Positions 1 through 13,120 of a DNA stretch of 64,000 bases are shown here, one piece after another (positions within the stretch are counted from its first letter, which is position 1; each line of letters opens with the position of its first letter). The stretch is from Burhinus oedicnemus (lineage: Eukaryota > Chordata > Aves > Charadriiformes > Burhinidae), in assembly GCA_008921705.1 (NCBI GenBank), contig VFFE01007634.1, positions 107,402 through 171,401 of the forward strand, in the 5' to 3' direction. The position numbers and the translations under genes are program-made. The notes below the pieces were generated by a model. The model was given only the letters and a program-made list of their open reading frames with translations, had not been told where the DNA came from and searched no databases.

Positions 1-3000
1 CTAAAACTCTACCTATAAAACTTTGAAAGTACCCAGTGTCTGATGTCAGGAGATCCACTATTCAGTGCCTTTGAAAATGAAACTACGCGTATGTCAAAGC
101 CCAGAGAGGACTTAACAAGGTTCAGTTAAAAGAAACTCACCCACCCCAAAAAACAAAAAAACTTGAAAATCTACCCTTCAAATCATACATGCCCAAAGAA
201 AGGAAGAGTTGCATTGTGTCTGTATGTCTTAATCCTGGCATGCGTGTATTTATTTCTGCTGCCTTTGATTAATAAGCAGTTGAGATCCATACACCTGGGA
301 AGTTAAAACAGAAATCACAACCTGACTCTTCAGGTTCTCCCACACACAAAGTTGTACTTCCAGAGAGGGCCCTGCTGAGCCAGGATTATGCACAAGGAAG
401 GACTGTTCAACACAGGAGAAGGCTGCAGGATCAGGACCAATATATCACTCAGGAAAGATGAAGGAAAACAGTAGCATCCACTATAGCATGGCAGGCATGT
501 GGTTTATATGTGTTTCCGTTGGTGGCTCAGATTAACTACTTATAGCACAGTAAAAAACTATGAACCATGAAAACTGTAATGGACTGGTATCATTTCTGGC
601 CACTTAGTGGCTTTACGCTCTCAGCCTTTTCCACACACATTGGAAAATAAACAAGTACAGGTGCGAGCTCCTTGTAAACGGGAACAAGCAAAGCTTCCCT
701 AACAGCTGCTTTATCTGCTGTTTCTGAGATAATATTGCAAACCAAAGCCCTAACTAATCCAACTGCTGTAATAAAAAGGCTGATGCCATCATTTTTCTAA
801 TCACTTCAACAAGCTACATATACACAAAGTGATTATTACATACACTGTGCTCCCTTTGCTTGCAGAAAACTGATCATCCTATTGATTGCAGCTTTATATT
901 TAGATTCCAACAATGAAAGTATCTTAAGCTTAGAAAGCAGCAGCCTGGCCTTCTGGTTGAGTAGTTCCCTATCAGATAATTAGCAGAGACAGTCAGAAAA
1001 AAACCCAAAACAGTATCCACATTAATATCTATGACCCACTAGAAAATTCTCCCCTTTTAAAATTTCCATTCTGGACAGCTATGCACTAAGAAGCACGATT
1101 TCTTTCTTCTCTGCCCAAGACAGAAGAACCTGCATTTCCAACCACAACCCTTACAAACACACCAGTGCCCCATTAGCAAACCCAGCAGGAGCATTATGGC
1201 AATTGCATAATTCTGTTCCTTAAAGAAGAAAACACTTATTTTGGATGAACAGACACCACTAAAAGACCTCAATGTTGTACTGAAGAAAAACAAAAGAGAG
1301 AACTCATGCTCACGCTCTGAAACCAGTACTTTTAAATATTGCTTCATCCTGACCCATATGCCTTTGCATCTGGATGATACCAGATCCCGAATGCCACAAA
1401 CCACAGACCTGAAATGGGGTGGGGAACAGCTGCAGGCTTGCCTCAAGTGCAGACAGCACTCCCAACATGAGACCAAGCAATATGAGATGTCCTGAATTGC
1501 TATTTTGGTAGAAATCAATCATTTATTCTTCCAAAATGTTATTATGTTTATTTGAGGGTGTTGGCACAATACATAAGACAGGAATGTATTAGAGAACAAG
1601 CACACTGTAAAACTCTTGGTGTAACCACCAGGTGAAACCAGCAAGTTTATATCCTACTCTTTTTTTATTCTAATATTTTCTATCCTGTTCCTCCCAAATA
1701 GTAGCTATTACATGAAGTTGACATTGCAGGTGTGCGGCACATCCCTCTACATTATCAAGGCATTACGGAACTACATAAACTGAATAATTTAATTGAAATA
1801 ATCAAAAATTACTTACTAGAATTGAAGCCAAATACGAGCAGAGCTTGGCTTTCCTCCAATATGTGCTAGCAACAATATCCCAACCTTGTTAACGTATTTC
1901 AAAATTTTGTATAGGCAAGAGATCACAAGATAAATCAGATCCTCTCTTTCCACAGTACACAAATCATGTACTCATTCAATACATACCAAATCCTTCATAG
2001 ACATTTTGAAGTTTTCTTACTAAGAATACATCAGTCTGCCTAATAAATTAGAAGTGTCTTCATCGAATGGACCAAATTCCCAGTGAGGCTTACAGAGTTC
2101 AGGTACATCACAAAGCAGGTCCTTTCAATGAGTTAAGTGAAGCTACAGAAAACCATCAACACCCAGTGAAAGAAATTCAACTGTTTGTTTTGCAAAGTTC
2201 ACATAGATTTTGATGAATATATTTAAAATACTCCTTTTTTGGTAATGAGCATGAAAGACTTGGTCCTCTAAACTATTTGTTCAAACAATTAACATTTTAT
2301 ATCAATTCAATTTTTTCAACTTACCTTGTCTCCTTGCATGTCAATGTAGAAAAAAATAAAGAAGTAGACAATATTTAGCATTAGCACATACAAAGACCAC
2401 ATGAAATCTGCTACTCCAGTGAATCAGGCCAAGCCTGTACTATTACTTGTACAAGGCAAACGCTGTGTTAGCAAATTCATACGTTAAAAACCTGTGCTCT
2501 CCACCTTAGAAGACTGAACCAGCTACGTTGTCTATGGAAAGGTGTTCTTGCAAACAGAAATCCACGTAGTATCAAAAGTTCTGTTAGTCATGCAAGCCAT
2601 GTATGTGGTAAGGAGCAAAAGCATACAACAAAGACATCACTGTATTCCGAAGCTTAAAAATGAACATTACTTCAACATAAAGGCCTCAGCCTCTAACACA
2701 GACAGAGGCACAATAGCGTGGATCTGCTGGAACTCTGGAGGACAGTGATACAGGCTTCTAACAGCAGCTACACACGGATGTTCAGATCATCCCTGCTCTT
2801 CAAGGCAGCTCGGGATAACAGAGTAAAACACCAGGGTGGAGAGGAATCATCATTATGTCCTCATTCAGCAGTATTCACTATGGCTGACTCATCTGGGTGC
2901 AAGAACAGCAGCTGTAACTGCTCGGGGGATTGTAGATGAGATGGATAGCAGAAGAAGGGAGGGAAGGTAAGAGTAGCCGATGAGATGATGCATCTAAAAG

Positions 3001-6000
3001 ACTACTCCAGAAAACTACACTGATACCTATGTCTTTGAAATAAAGGCTAAAATTCTGAAAGCTTCATCCTAAAGCTGGAAAACCAAGTCCACATTTATCT
3101 AAATATCTTGTTTTCAAATTATGAACACCATGAAACTTATGAAAGTTATCAGAGGCTACGGGTGCTGAGCACTGATATAGATCAGGTCACTTGGTTATTT
3201 AAGAGGGAGTGATAAAACCTCAGATATAAGACACGCAACACATCCCAGTTTTGGGGCTCCTCTCATAGGCCAGGCTGATGCGAGAGTGACAGGTCTAAGT
3301 GCCTTTCCATGTGCAGGAGGAGCTAATCCCCATCTCCTCTGATACCTCTTGGGAAACAGAAAGAAAGCAGTAGAAGTAGTCCAAAGACTACCAATTAGAT
3401 TACGCTGATTTAGGGATGTACCTTTTGACGTGGCTGGGATTTGAAAATTTTGTTTGCTGTTACTTTGTGCATGAGCAAAAGCACTCCTCTTTCCAGCCCC
3501 TCAGGACAGAATAAAAAACCTAGTAAATCAATAATTCCCATTAAATATGAAACTATTTCTGAATCCTTATGGTAAATAAAGAACCCAGGTCTTATCTAGC
3601 CCCCAATATTAAAGGGTATCAAATTCTTGAGGTCATATTTTACACTCCCTTGATAGCACACAGTACAATTTATTAGCTTGTGGACAGCAAAGAATATCTT
3701 ACGATACATTATTGTAAGCAGAGAATAACCCACCTCTGCTGGTTAGACCCACAAGGCCCTCAGAAGTTTATTTCCCTCTAGTGTCTTCCATTCTGAAGAC
3801 CTGGGAAAATGTGAACCCAGCCTATTCCACTGACTCGTCTTCTTCTCATAAATAGCAATTTAGAAGACAGAAATGTTAAAAGGCTGCTGTCTGTTGAGCT
3901 CAATATACTGCATCTGGAGAGAAGGCCATTATTGACCTGATAAATTGAAACTGATAAATCTTAGGTTGTATCCGTATCATGAGAAAAATTAATCATGTGG
4001 ACTGAAAAGAAAACCATAATGTTATATTCAGATGTCTGCTTCAGTGAGCAAACTCTCAGAATGGGAAACACACACAGGAAGATGGGTCCTCCCCTTGGCT
4101 GGTTTACATCGTTGTAATTAATTCAGGTACTGAATCTCACCAGTTGAGAATCTGGTATATCAAATAATTTAATTTCATGGATGGCCCTACATGGCACAGT
4201 TAGATGTAGCTGCCGCTGACACACAAATGTTTGTGGGTTTAAGAAAGTCTGCTCCTTTCTGGATTGCAGGCGGGTGCCAGGGAGCAGCAGGGTACTCGGT
4301 GCCCCTCTCCTTTCAAGTCTATCAGCGCAGGGACGGCCACAGCTTTCCGCAGGTGCACAAGAGCACCAGGGCAGCGTCTGCGAGGCAACTACAGGACTTA
4401 AAGAGCAAACTGAGACCTCCTGTGCAAAGCAAAGCAGGGCTGCTGGTTGAACTTCAACACGTGCAAGCCTCCCTGCTCGGTTCGTTCCAATAAAAACCTC
4501 CTTACCACTCTACCAAGGTCGTGTAATGAGAGACTCTGTCTCACAAGAGACAAAGGTTTTGAGTATAAAGAAATTTGTTGCTGTGGTGATGTTGATGATT
4601 CACCCTTAGTCTGTGGCTTTACACCTAGCTACCATGGCACAAACGTCACACACGTGACACTATCCGATTCTTGCACTTACGTGTGGAATAGACTCCAAGT
4701 CAGTGAAGTACATACACCCACGCTCACCTCTTATGGTAATGCAGTGGGACTTAGTCATGTGCTTAAGTGACTTGTTGACTAAAAATGGATTAAACCTATG
4801 TCTGTAGTCAAATGCATGCAGAAATGTTTGGCTGAAGAGGGACATAAATCTGCCTTGAGTTTAACTTGCTTTGCTTCCTTCATCTGTGTAGGCTTGTGGT
4901 GGTAGTAGTTTTTACAGGTTCATAGACAGAGGGATAAAAATTCTTCTACTGTTATAACATCTCCCAGGACTAGCTGGGAGATCTCAGGCTGGAAGAAAGT
5001 GTTCCTGTAACACAAACCATAGATCATAAGCAGAGTTTTGCAAAATGCATTAAAATTACCTTGCACAATTTTATTTTCAAAATAAAACTGTTCAAAGATA
5101 GGAAGGACTCCCAAACCACCAAGCAATACTTACTTTGGCTCCCTTGAAATTTTTCAAGCAGCTGAATATCATTAGATGGATTCTCGTAAAGAAAAAAGGA
5201 AAAATAGGGCTCCAAACACCAATGACCTGACTCTGATCTTAGTTACTTAGGTGCAAATGGAAAGGAACTCTGCTAAAGCCACTAGAATAACAGCACTGTC
5301 ATCTCCTTAACCTCAGTAAACCACATTCAGTATTTGTCAAAGATCAAAGGTCTAAGACTTATCTAGAAGAGTGCAGAACTTGGCCTCGAGAATCCAAACT
5401 GAAGATTATTAAACAAATAGGCAAACAAAAGCACAATAATTACACTACTACCCAGCACAATCATTATTTTGTAGACAGTTACAACAGCAAGCAATGGCTT
5501 GATGCTTGCATATTTAGAATCCAAATGGAGCAACATTAAGAAATTCGATGTTAAGGTGACAGGGTCATGATATTCTATTGCCCACATCCCGAAATAGATA
5601 TATGTTGTCATTCTTATGCGGTACATAGTAAGACATGATCCATTCCATCAATTGCAACAGGACTATTTTCGACACTTTACCCCCCCAAAAAGTAGGCAAA
5701 GCATTAAGGAATCACTCTGCACATAAATTCCCAGTGAAAAGACTTGTTTTGTTTTGCATGGCCTCCAATATGTCCACTATGAGAACAGTTTGGCAGCACC
5801 CTCTATAAACTACCTGGAAGAGCCTGCCCTCAAGCAAAGATTTAAAGGATCTTCAAGAAGAAGGAAACAGGCAGACACATACAAACCAAGACAGTTTTGA
5901 TTCTGGACTGTTGCCAGTGTTCAGCACAGCTTTAATGTTAAAAGATACACAAAATTTTTCTGCATGTAGATTTTATAACACGTTTCTTACTTATGGGATC

Positions 6001-6220
6001 CATAGATCTCACTCAGACATATATAATACTAACAAACATGTATATAACTTTTTTCCAGGAATGAAATGCAGTTTGCATACATAACAAATTCTCTGATTAT
6101 ACACAGACCTATTGCACAGGACATTACTGTTTCAGTCACATTATCTGAAAACATTTAGAGGAGAGAGGGCTTTGCATGTGTGTGCTTTCGTTTGTTCCCA
6201 AGCAGCTAGTTCACTGCTAA

Positions 6221-6370
6221 GAAATGCTGATTAAATCGATTTTTATTGATCAGCTTCATGCTTCATTTAACATACTAGGATGTTTGGTGCCTGATCCACA
6301 GTAATTGAATAATCAATTTCTTGCTTCCTTAATAAATTAATTTATTAAATGCAAAATATGTACAGCTGAT
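6221..6370. promoter_or_regulatory. Possible conserved non-coding element, homeodomain-rich
   Basis: The segment carries AAATCGATTTTTATTGAT, then AATTGAATAATCAATT and TTAATAAATTAATTTATTAAAT within about 130 bp. These resemble ONECUT/CUX (ATCGAT, ATTGAT) and homeodomain (TAAT/ATTA) sites. This is only a motif-density impression; AT-rich DNA produces such motifs by chance. Confidence 0.2.
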
Positions 6371-8390
6371 ATTTCAAGGAGCTAACTTGTAAACTAAGGC
6401 AATGGTGGGATTCTTTAAGAAGATGACCTCTGCATTTCAAAAGTCTTGGGACATACAGTAAAAAAGGGAGTAGCCAACAAAGTAATAAAGTATTTTAAAT
6501 ATAGTTGTTTGAATTTAGATAACGTAATTTTATTATCTGCCTTAGAAAAAGTAGCCTGAAAGAAACATACTCACTAATAAAGAATTAATTTTTTTTCATC
6601 TATTTATTTTTTCATTTCAATATACCTGTTAGCCAAGCCTCCCCTGCATTCTCAGAACTGTTGGCAGTTTTATTTTTAAACATAAATCACAGAACAAAAG
6701 GATAATACAACACTCACTACATAACAAAAGTAAACCCATCAACCGTTATCATCATCACCTCTGGAACAGTGTTCATCCTTCTGAAAATGGAAGAGAAAAT
6801 GCCAACATCCAAGTTGTTTTAAATAGGGGAGGAGAAGAGAAGTTAGTGCAATTGTCTTTTTTCTTTTTAAACTCTTGCCAAGAGATTCCACCCACAGCTC
6901 TGCATGACAGATCTCAAAAGCACTGTCATGTCTAACATTTTCTGGAGTGATACCAGCAGGTATATGTCCTCCAAAAAAACTCCAGCTTCTCATCGGTGGA
7001 GAACTCTGCACAGAAATGGGCTGACTGGAGTGTAGGAGAGAGAATAGTTTTAGAGCCCTCCCTTCCCTCCCTTTCCTCTCTGAAATTGCCCCCCCAGCTG
7101 CAGAGCAGATAGTCCCAAGTCAGACAATGCAGCAAGGAGCCACTGGCCGTGCAGGCACTGACCAACCTCACTGCAGCTGCGGCAGGGTCTGCTGAAGTTA
7201 GCACAGCCTCATGGCTTCCAGCACACATACACTAGCTTCTGCAGGTACCACAGCCTTTTAAAGGTTTAGATACAAAGCCTGTATCTGAAAGAAAAAGTTC
7301 TTAGGGTCCTAGCTGCCACAGGCTCTAAGATGTCATTGTAAATTCAGCTATCAGAGAACAGATAAATACCTTCAGGGCAAGCAGGGGTTATATTCTCTGC
7401 AATAACTTGCTGGTAATCTTCTGTTTAAATGGTCTCTGCTCCTTCTCATCTATGTTAGGCTGTAACCACCTAGCCCCCATATGAACTCCGGTATCAACCC
7501 ATTTTGAGGAACAAACTTGCTCATATCAGCTACACTAGAAGAGTCACACATCTTGATGCCAATGGTGCCTAAATCAGACCAAAACATGAGCGAGAGGCTT
7601 TGCATCAGCAGGAAGAGTACCAGCCCCACCAGAGCAACACTGAGAAGATGCTACCTTGCTTTTGGCAGAGCAACGAGCAAGCAGCTTTCCCCAATCCTCT
7701 GCATTAGCCCCAAGCCTCAACATAACAATGATAACTGCAGTCTACGCTTCTTCCCAACAACATGCAGTTATCATCACCAGGGATGAGATTAAAACTTGAC
7801 GGATGCCATGTGCAAAAAAATACCTTTGTTGTTTGCAATGACTCCTAAAAGAAGTTATAGTTATGAAAACCTGTTCCTGCTGTCTGCTCTTGTTCTCACG
7901 GAGACTACTGGACAAATCTTCACCACAGCATGAGCAGGTAGCAGTGACGAAGACAAACAGGAGACATACTGCCGTACGACTGGTGCTTAATCTATGATCT
8001 GTACCTGCCAACAGAAACACTGTGTCTTCACACTGTATCAGACTAACAAGCATGACAGGAAACCTAATGCACCTAGATACTGTAAGCTGCTGCAAACATC
8101 TAAACAATCTTAGCCCAAGATAGAATATTAGCGATTTAATGGACAGTGGACATTTTTAATGATCACATGTGATTGATTCAGCACTCTCAGTCGAGCATGG
8201 TAGCTGACAATGTACACTCCTAGTCCTTTGCAACGCAGAATAAAACAAGGCTATATCTCAAGCACCCTCACAGCAAGTTTTTAAAATATGGCCACTTGAT
8301 TGCTTGCAAATAGCTCTTCATGTGGGGATGCATACTCTGGTATCAGAGGAGAGTATTTCAAATTAGTCACAAATTTGATTTGTCAGTCTG

Positions 8391-8411
8391 GGAAAAAAAG
8401 AAAAAAAAAAA
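8391..8411. repeat. A-rich tract
   Basis: A-rich run broken by single G residues. It is a simple low-complexity tract with no visible retrocopy next to it. Confidence 0.75.
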
Positions 8412-9790
8412 GATCACTGTAGAATAAGGATATGCCCATAGGGACATATACTAGTAAAACAGCAATTGTTTAAAATCACATTTTAATTTTCCCAGTAAAG
8501 CTTTTTACAAGCTGTATCGTTAGCTAGCCATGTACAAGACACCGATTGGTCAGACTGTGAGAAACAAATTGTAAGACCTTGAAATATGTTCATAATAAAT
8601 TAATACAGCCACTGCTCAATTAACCATGATTCACATTTTCTTACAGAATAAGAGTAATTTCAAAAAGCATGGGGAAACACTGAAGATTACAAGAGCTGTG
8701 AGCTCTCCCAAGGCTCTCCCAGCCAGGAAAAACAAAAGTTTGGAAGAATATTCTTCCAAAATTCCTGGTGTATATTTGTGCAACAAAACTGGAGTTCACG
8801 GAGATACTTCTTATTTACATGTCCCATTAAAATGTCACTCTTTTATCATGGAACCTGAGTAATTGTGATCAAACTCAAAGAAAAAAGAAGTCAGGTTTTC
8901 TTAGGATAGGAAAAACATGAATTACCTGTGCAAGGCAGACAAATTAGATCAAACGGTTCATATGGCACCCAAATAAATCTGCTGAGCAAAAGTTTGCAGG
9001 AGGTTTTCTACAGGCAAACAAATTGTTTTCAATCCCACCCTTTCTCCTTCTTGTCCATTTGTATCAAGAACTCGCCTATTACATTCTACTTTGTAGAAAA
9101 CAAAAATGTCAAATTATTTTTAAAAATGCTGAAACAGGAATTTGCAAGTATATTTAGGAATAAATCTCAGATGACTTGCACTGTCTCAGCATTTTAATGT
9201 CAATTTTATTGTGTTTGTACTGATATCATTAAGCATTCTACCCGGCAGAATTTAAATGTAAGCAATTCATAACAGAATATTTTGAAATAATGTAACACAT
9301 TAACTAGAACTTTCAGTTACACCGTACAATTTGTCAAATTGCCAACAGAACAACTCATTTGAAAAGACAGATTGTTGCTTATTCTTCAGCTGTCACTTGT
9401 GTTACTTCAGTTCAGCTACTTTTGCCTGACACTTGGCACAGAGTTAGTCAATCATACTGACGGCTGCCTGATGATCTCTGATAATACGCACAAACAAAAC
9501 AGAGATTCTAGTGACTCATCCATCAGTCCGGAGAGTAACTTGATACCCCAGATAGTGGCTCCAGGGAAGAAACCCCTGCCAGCCGCACATACCAGTAGGT
9601 ATTACTGACACAATTTAGTCATGGCATCCTTCCCAAGACTGGGAAATTACTGGGATAAATTACTTGGATTTGCTGGATTAAAAACTATCTTGAGATTCTG
9701 AATCTGTAGATCTTCTGAGTATTTGTGCAAAATCTGCCTGTTATGGGCTTCTTTTGAAGTTAAGGCATTTAAATCAGATATCCAATATGA

Positions 9791-9820
9791 AAAAAACCAA
9801 ACCAAACCAAACCAAAAAAC
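9791..9820. repeat. Short ACCAA-type simple repeat
   Basis: An A run is followed by about four copies of the pentamer CCAAA and another A run. It is a minor low-complexity tract. Confidence 0.8.
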
Positions 9821-10887
9821 TTTGCAGAGTGTGTAGAGATTCTCTGGGCTTGGTACAAACACCTCTGGAGATCCAACCAGACATCTTCCACCAGAGACTC
9901 CACTGAGACCAGCACCAGCTTTTCTATTAGCTACCTAGCAGTTACAGTGCAACATGAGCATCCTGCCACTCTCCCTTCTCAGAGGCTCAATTTTCCTTTC
10001 ATGTGTTTAACTCATCCATATATTTTTATATCCTGCCTAGTGTTCCACAGGTGGAGCACAAATAAGACCTTATAAAACCATGTTGTTACAGAAATAATAG
10101 TATGTCCACTGCCTACCGCTTTCTCTCTCCCTTTCACATGCACATGCACAGCAATAACCTTCATGCATCTTAAAGCTGCAACTGCTCACTCGTGTGTGAA
10201 AATGAACCTCAGACTTCTACCAGTGATGAGGATAGAAGCCTAATGGTTTCGTCCAAATTAGCTCTTGAATTGGGTCATATATATTTTAATGAAGTAGAAG
10301 CTAATGTGGGGGCTGGAGTCTGGAAGCTGGATGCTAGATGAGCGGCTGTGATTGCTTTTGTCCTTGGTTTGATTAGTTTGGCAATCACAATCATTTACAT
10401 AAATTGCAAGTATCTTACAAAGAGGGAATCACATCCCAAGGGGATGGAAGAAAGGAATGTACAGCCTATTCATAAAAAGATTTTAATGTGCAAATAAATA
10501 CCAGGTAATTTTATTCTCTCTCCATGTGTTCCTCATTGACAAAGCATCGCACTATCAGGACTGCCTACAGGCCTGAGCACAGATTACCATGAGAAACACG
10601 ATGAACATGAGGTGAAAAGAGATGGAGTTTTTCTCTCTCATCCCAGTAAACGGGCATGTACATTCTAGCAACAATTATAATCTCCATCAAACACACCACT
10701 AAACAAACATTTAAAATTTGCCCTAATTTGTCAACACGGCCTTGTCTCAGTGGATTCACCCTTCTTGAGCAGCACTGCAATTCACTGACTTGGTCACAAA
10801 GTACAGATGTGCACAGAAAATTATGGTATCCAGAGTTATCCAGTTTATGATCTAGCATGAATCCCAATGGAATCAGACAAGCATTAG

Positions 10888-11255
10888 TGTCCTGGTTTCA
10901 GCTGGGATAGAGTTAGTTTTCTTTCTAGCTGCTGCTATGTTTTGGATTTGGTATGAGAATAATGTTGATAATACATATTGTTTTAGTTGTTGCTAAGTGA
11001 TGTTTACCTTAATAAAGGACTTTTTTCAGCTTCCCATAGAAACTGAGAGGGAGCACAGACAGAACGAGCTGGCCAAAGGAATATTCCATACCATACACAT
11101 CATGCTCAGTATATAAAAGAGGGTTGGATGGGGGGCAGGAATCTGCGATCACTGCTCGGGATTGGCTGGGCAACTGATCATTGGGTGGTGAGAGCAACTT
11201 GTGTTGTGTTACTTTACTTTGTATATTCTCTTACTAGTAGTAGTAGTAGTAGTAC

Positions 11256-11304
<49 letters not shown>

Positions 11305-11443
11305 TTACTCTTCTGTCACTGTTCTCTTAAACTGTCTTTGTATCAACCCACAAGTTTTTTTCCTTTCCTCTCCTTTTCTCCCTCTTCTCCCTACACTCCA
11401 CGGCTGCGTGGTCCTAGTTGCTGGCTGGGGTTAAATCACTACA
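10888..11443 (+). mobile_element. Solo LTR of an avian endogenous retrovirus (ERVL-like)
   Basis: The element starts TGTCCTGGTTTC, followed by GCTGGGATAGAGTTAG, and ends GGGGTTAAATCACTACA. It is flanked by a perfect 5-bp target-site duplication, ATTAG, at 10883-10887 and 11444-11448. A TATA box (GTATATAAAAG) lies near 11109-11119, consistent with a U3/R boundary on the plus strand. No gag, pol or env sequence is attached, so this is a solo LTR left by LTR-LTR recombination. The 5-bp duplication fits ERVL- or ERV1-type integration; the precise family name is not certain. It lies antisense to SORCS2, the orientation usually tolerated in introns. Confidence 0.85.
11235..11304 (+). repeat. Compound microsatellite (TAG)n(TTA)n inside the LTR
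   Basis: About six TAG units are followed by about sixteen TTA units, in the 3' half of the solo LTR. The second LTR copy at 42134-42726 lacks this tract at the matching place, so the repeat expanded in this copy or subfamily, or was lost in the other. Confidence 0.9.
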
Positions 11444-12559
11444 ATTAGGATGTAAAAAACTTTCATTTGCCCACAAAACCAATGCAGGCTGCAAGCTTTT
11501 CCATTGACTAGTGTGCTTTCAGATATGAACTCAACTCATCCACCTCGGAGGAGAACACGTAATGTGCATCCTGACTGCTCCTTCCTGGTTATTTTGGCTG
11601 AGCATACCAACTGAGAACTTAATTACCCTTCACTGGCTATGGAAAGGGTCCTTTCACATCTTTCTTTCACATACTGGACTGAGACAATCAAAACATTTCA
11701 TCTTCGCTGAGCAGTAGCTAGCAGGTGTTACCAACTTCATGATACTTCCGATTCTTCAGGGAAGCCTTTACTCCAGTATTTTTATCTGTTGCACAGGTGG
11801 GTCAACATTATGTAAAAAGATATATTAATAACAATAATGACAATGGGTCACAGATGACTGGACTGGGCATTAAACCTGACTCAATGCAATTATTCATTTA
11901 AGCACACTAAGTAAGCACTACCATCTCCTTTAGGAAATTACCATCTTCCTAAACCCTCAGAGGTTAAAAATGCCAATCTAGGAATATCCCAGTGATACTA
12001 GTCCACACATGTTTCACTGAAGGCATGATGGCTGCACTTCCTTCCATAAATAAAGAGTGCCAGGGAACACCCTCGAGCACTGGAACTTACCTGCCCGTAC
12101 TGGGAGCTGTTGAGGGGTCCCACACTTATTTGACCATGCCAACATGGCCAAAAATCCCTAGACGTGGCTTGAGAGCCATGGTGAGCCAGGGACCAGTCCC
12201 AACAGGAGGAGCAGTTGGAGCTACTCTGGTTTGGAGGGCACACTCATTGAGCAGAGGTGTGACAGTCCTGGGCTGCTCCCACAACTGTCACCCTCTGGGT
12301 CAGCATAGTCCCAGGCCTGTTCATGTTGGTACTATAGGTCTATCCTGCCTATGGACTTCATGATTATCCCACATAGGAAAACTGTGGGACTCCTTGCCAA
12401 AAGATGTTATGCACACCACGATTCCACACGGCCTTCAGGGGAGTACTTGACTTGGACAAGTACTCAAGAGAGTTACTGTGTAAATGAACCATATTGGGTT
12501 CAAGAAATCCCCTGAGCTAAACATTGTTTGAGGCTGAGAGAACATTCATGGAAGTATCA

Positions 12560-12680
12560 GACACGTGTGTCCCCTTCTTACCCCCTAGGTCTGCTTATTA
12601 TGGCCACTGTTGGAGACAGGATATTAGGCTAGATGAAGTCTTTGTCTGAACCAGTACAGCTGTTAGGTTATTATGCAGAA
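12560..12680 (+). mobile_element. Old CR1 (L3-like) LINE 3' end
   Basis: The stretch includes GGCCACTGTTGGAGACAGGA, then TATTAGGCTAGATGAAGTC, TTTGTCTGAACCAGTACAGC and GTTAGGTTATTATG. This follows the order of the amniote CR1 3' tail (gap in ..., ctgggctagatgga, ttggtctgacccagt, ttcttatgtt). Divergence is high, indicating an ancient copy. The 5' limit cannot be set by eye. Confidence 0.6.
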
Positions 12681-13096
12681 GTGGTAACATCCATAAGAGT
12701 TTACTGTGACAGAGCAGATGTGAGGAAATGTTCAAGAAAACAGAGGAGCTGAGAAGTAATTTGGCAAGTAACGTTTTGGCAGCAGTGCTGGCTTAAATAG
12801 CCTCTCTTCTCCCTGACCTCACCCACTTACTCCCACCACTCCCTTCTTTGTGCTTGTACAGCTGTTTGTGCAGCCACATAGTCAACCAGGCTAGAAAACA
12901 GATTTGGATGAGACACCTCTCTTCTTTTTTCCCCCTTTCTCTGGGTTATTTTTCAGCCAGATCAGTATCCAGATTTAGCTGCAGCACAGCTGAACAAATA
13001 GCTTGCCAGGACAACACAAGAAGCAGCAAAAATCAGGAACATGTGTCCACAGCCAGGAGGTGTTTATGCTCAGCATAAGCAAAGCTTAAGTGGGAC

Positions 13097-13120
13097 CATC
13101 ACCATCACCACCACCAGCAC
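13097..13120. repeat. Short ACC/ATC trinucleotide tract
   Basis: CATCACCATCACCACCACCAG-like run of about eight imperfect trinucleotides. It is a minor simple repeat. Confidence 0.7.

Larger units (their letters stand above)
1..10887. other. AT-rich intronic sequence, no gene seen
   Basis: No coding sequence or structural RNA is recognisable. The stretch is AT-rich, with short A or T runs (for example 8391-8411), a small ACCAA-type repeat at 9791-9820, and an unusually homeodomain-site-rich segment at 6221-6370. All open frames are under about 125 codons and show no family signature. Confidence 0.6.

Noticed and set aside
11128..11448. Plus-strand frame with long Ile or Leu runs
   Set aside because: The runs are translation of the TTA microsatellite inside the solo LTR.
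11992..12363. 123-codon plus-strand frame
   Set aside because: No recognisable family, no start context or splice context, and it lies in intron sequence next to an old CR1 tail.
13097..13120. Repeated CACCAT/ACC units as a possible CRISPR-like or coding His repeat
   Set aside because: Too short, no spacers, no ORF of interest. It is a plain trinucleotide tract.
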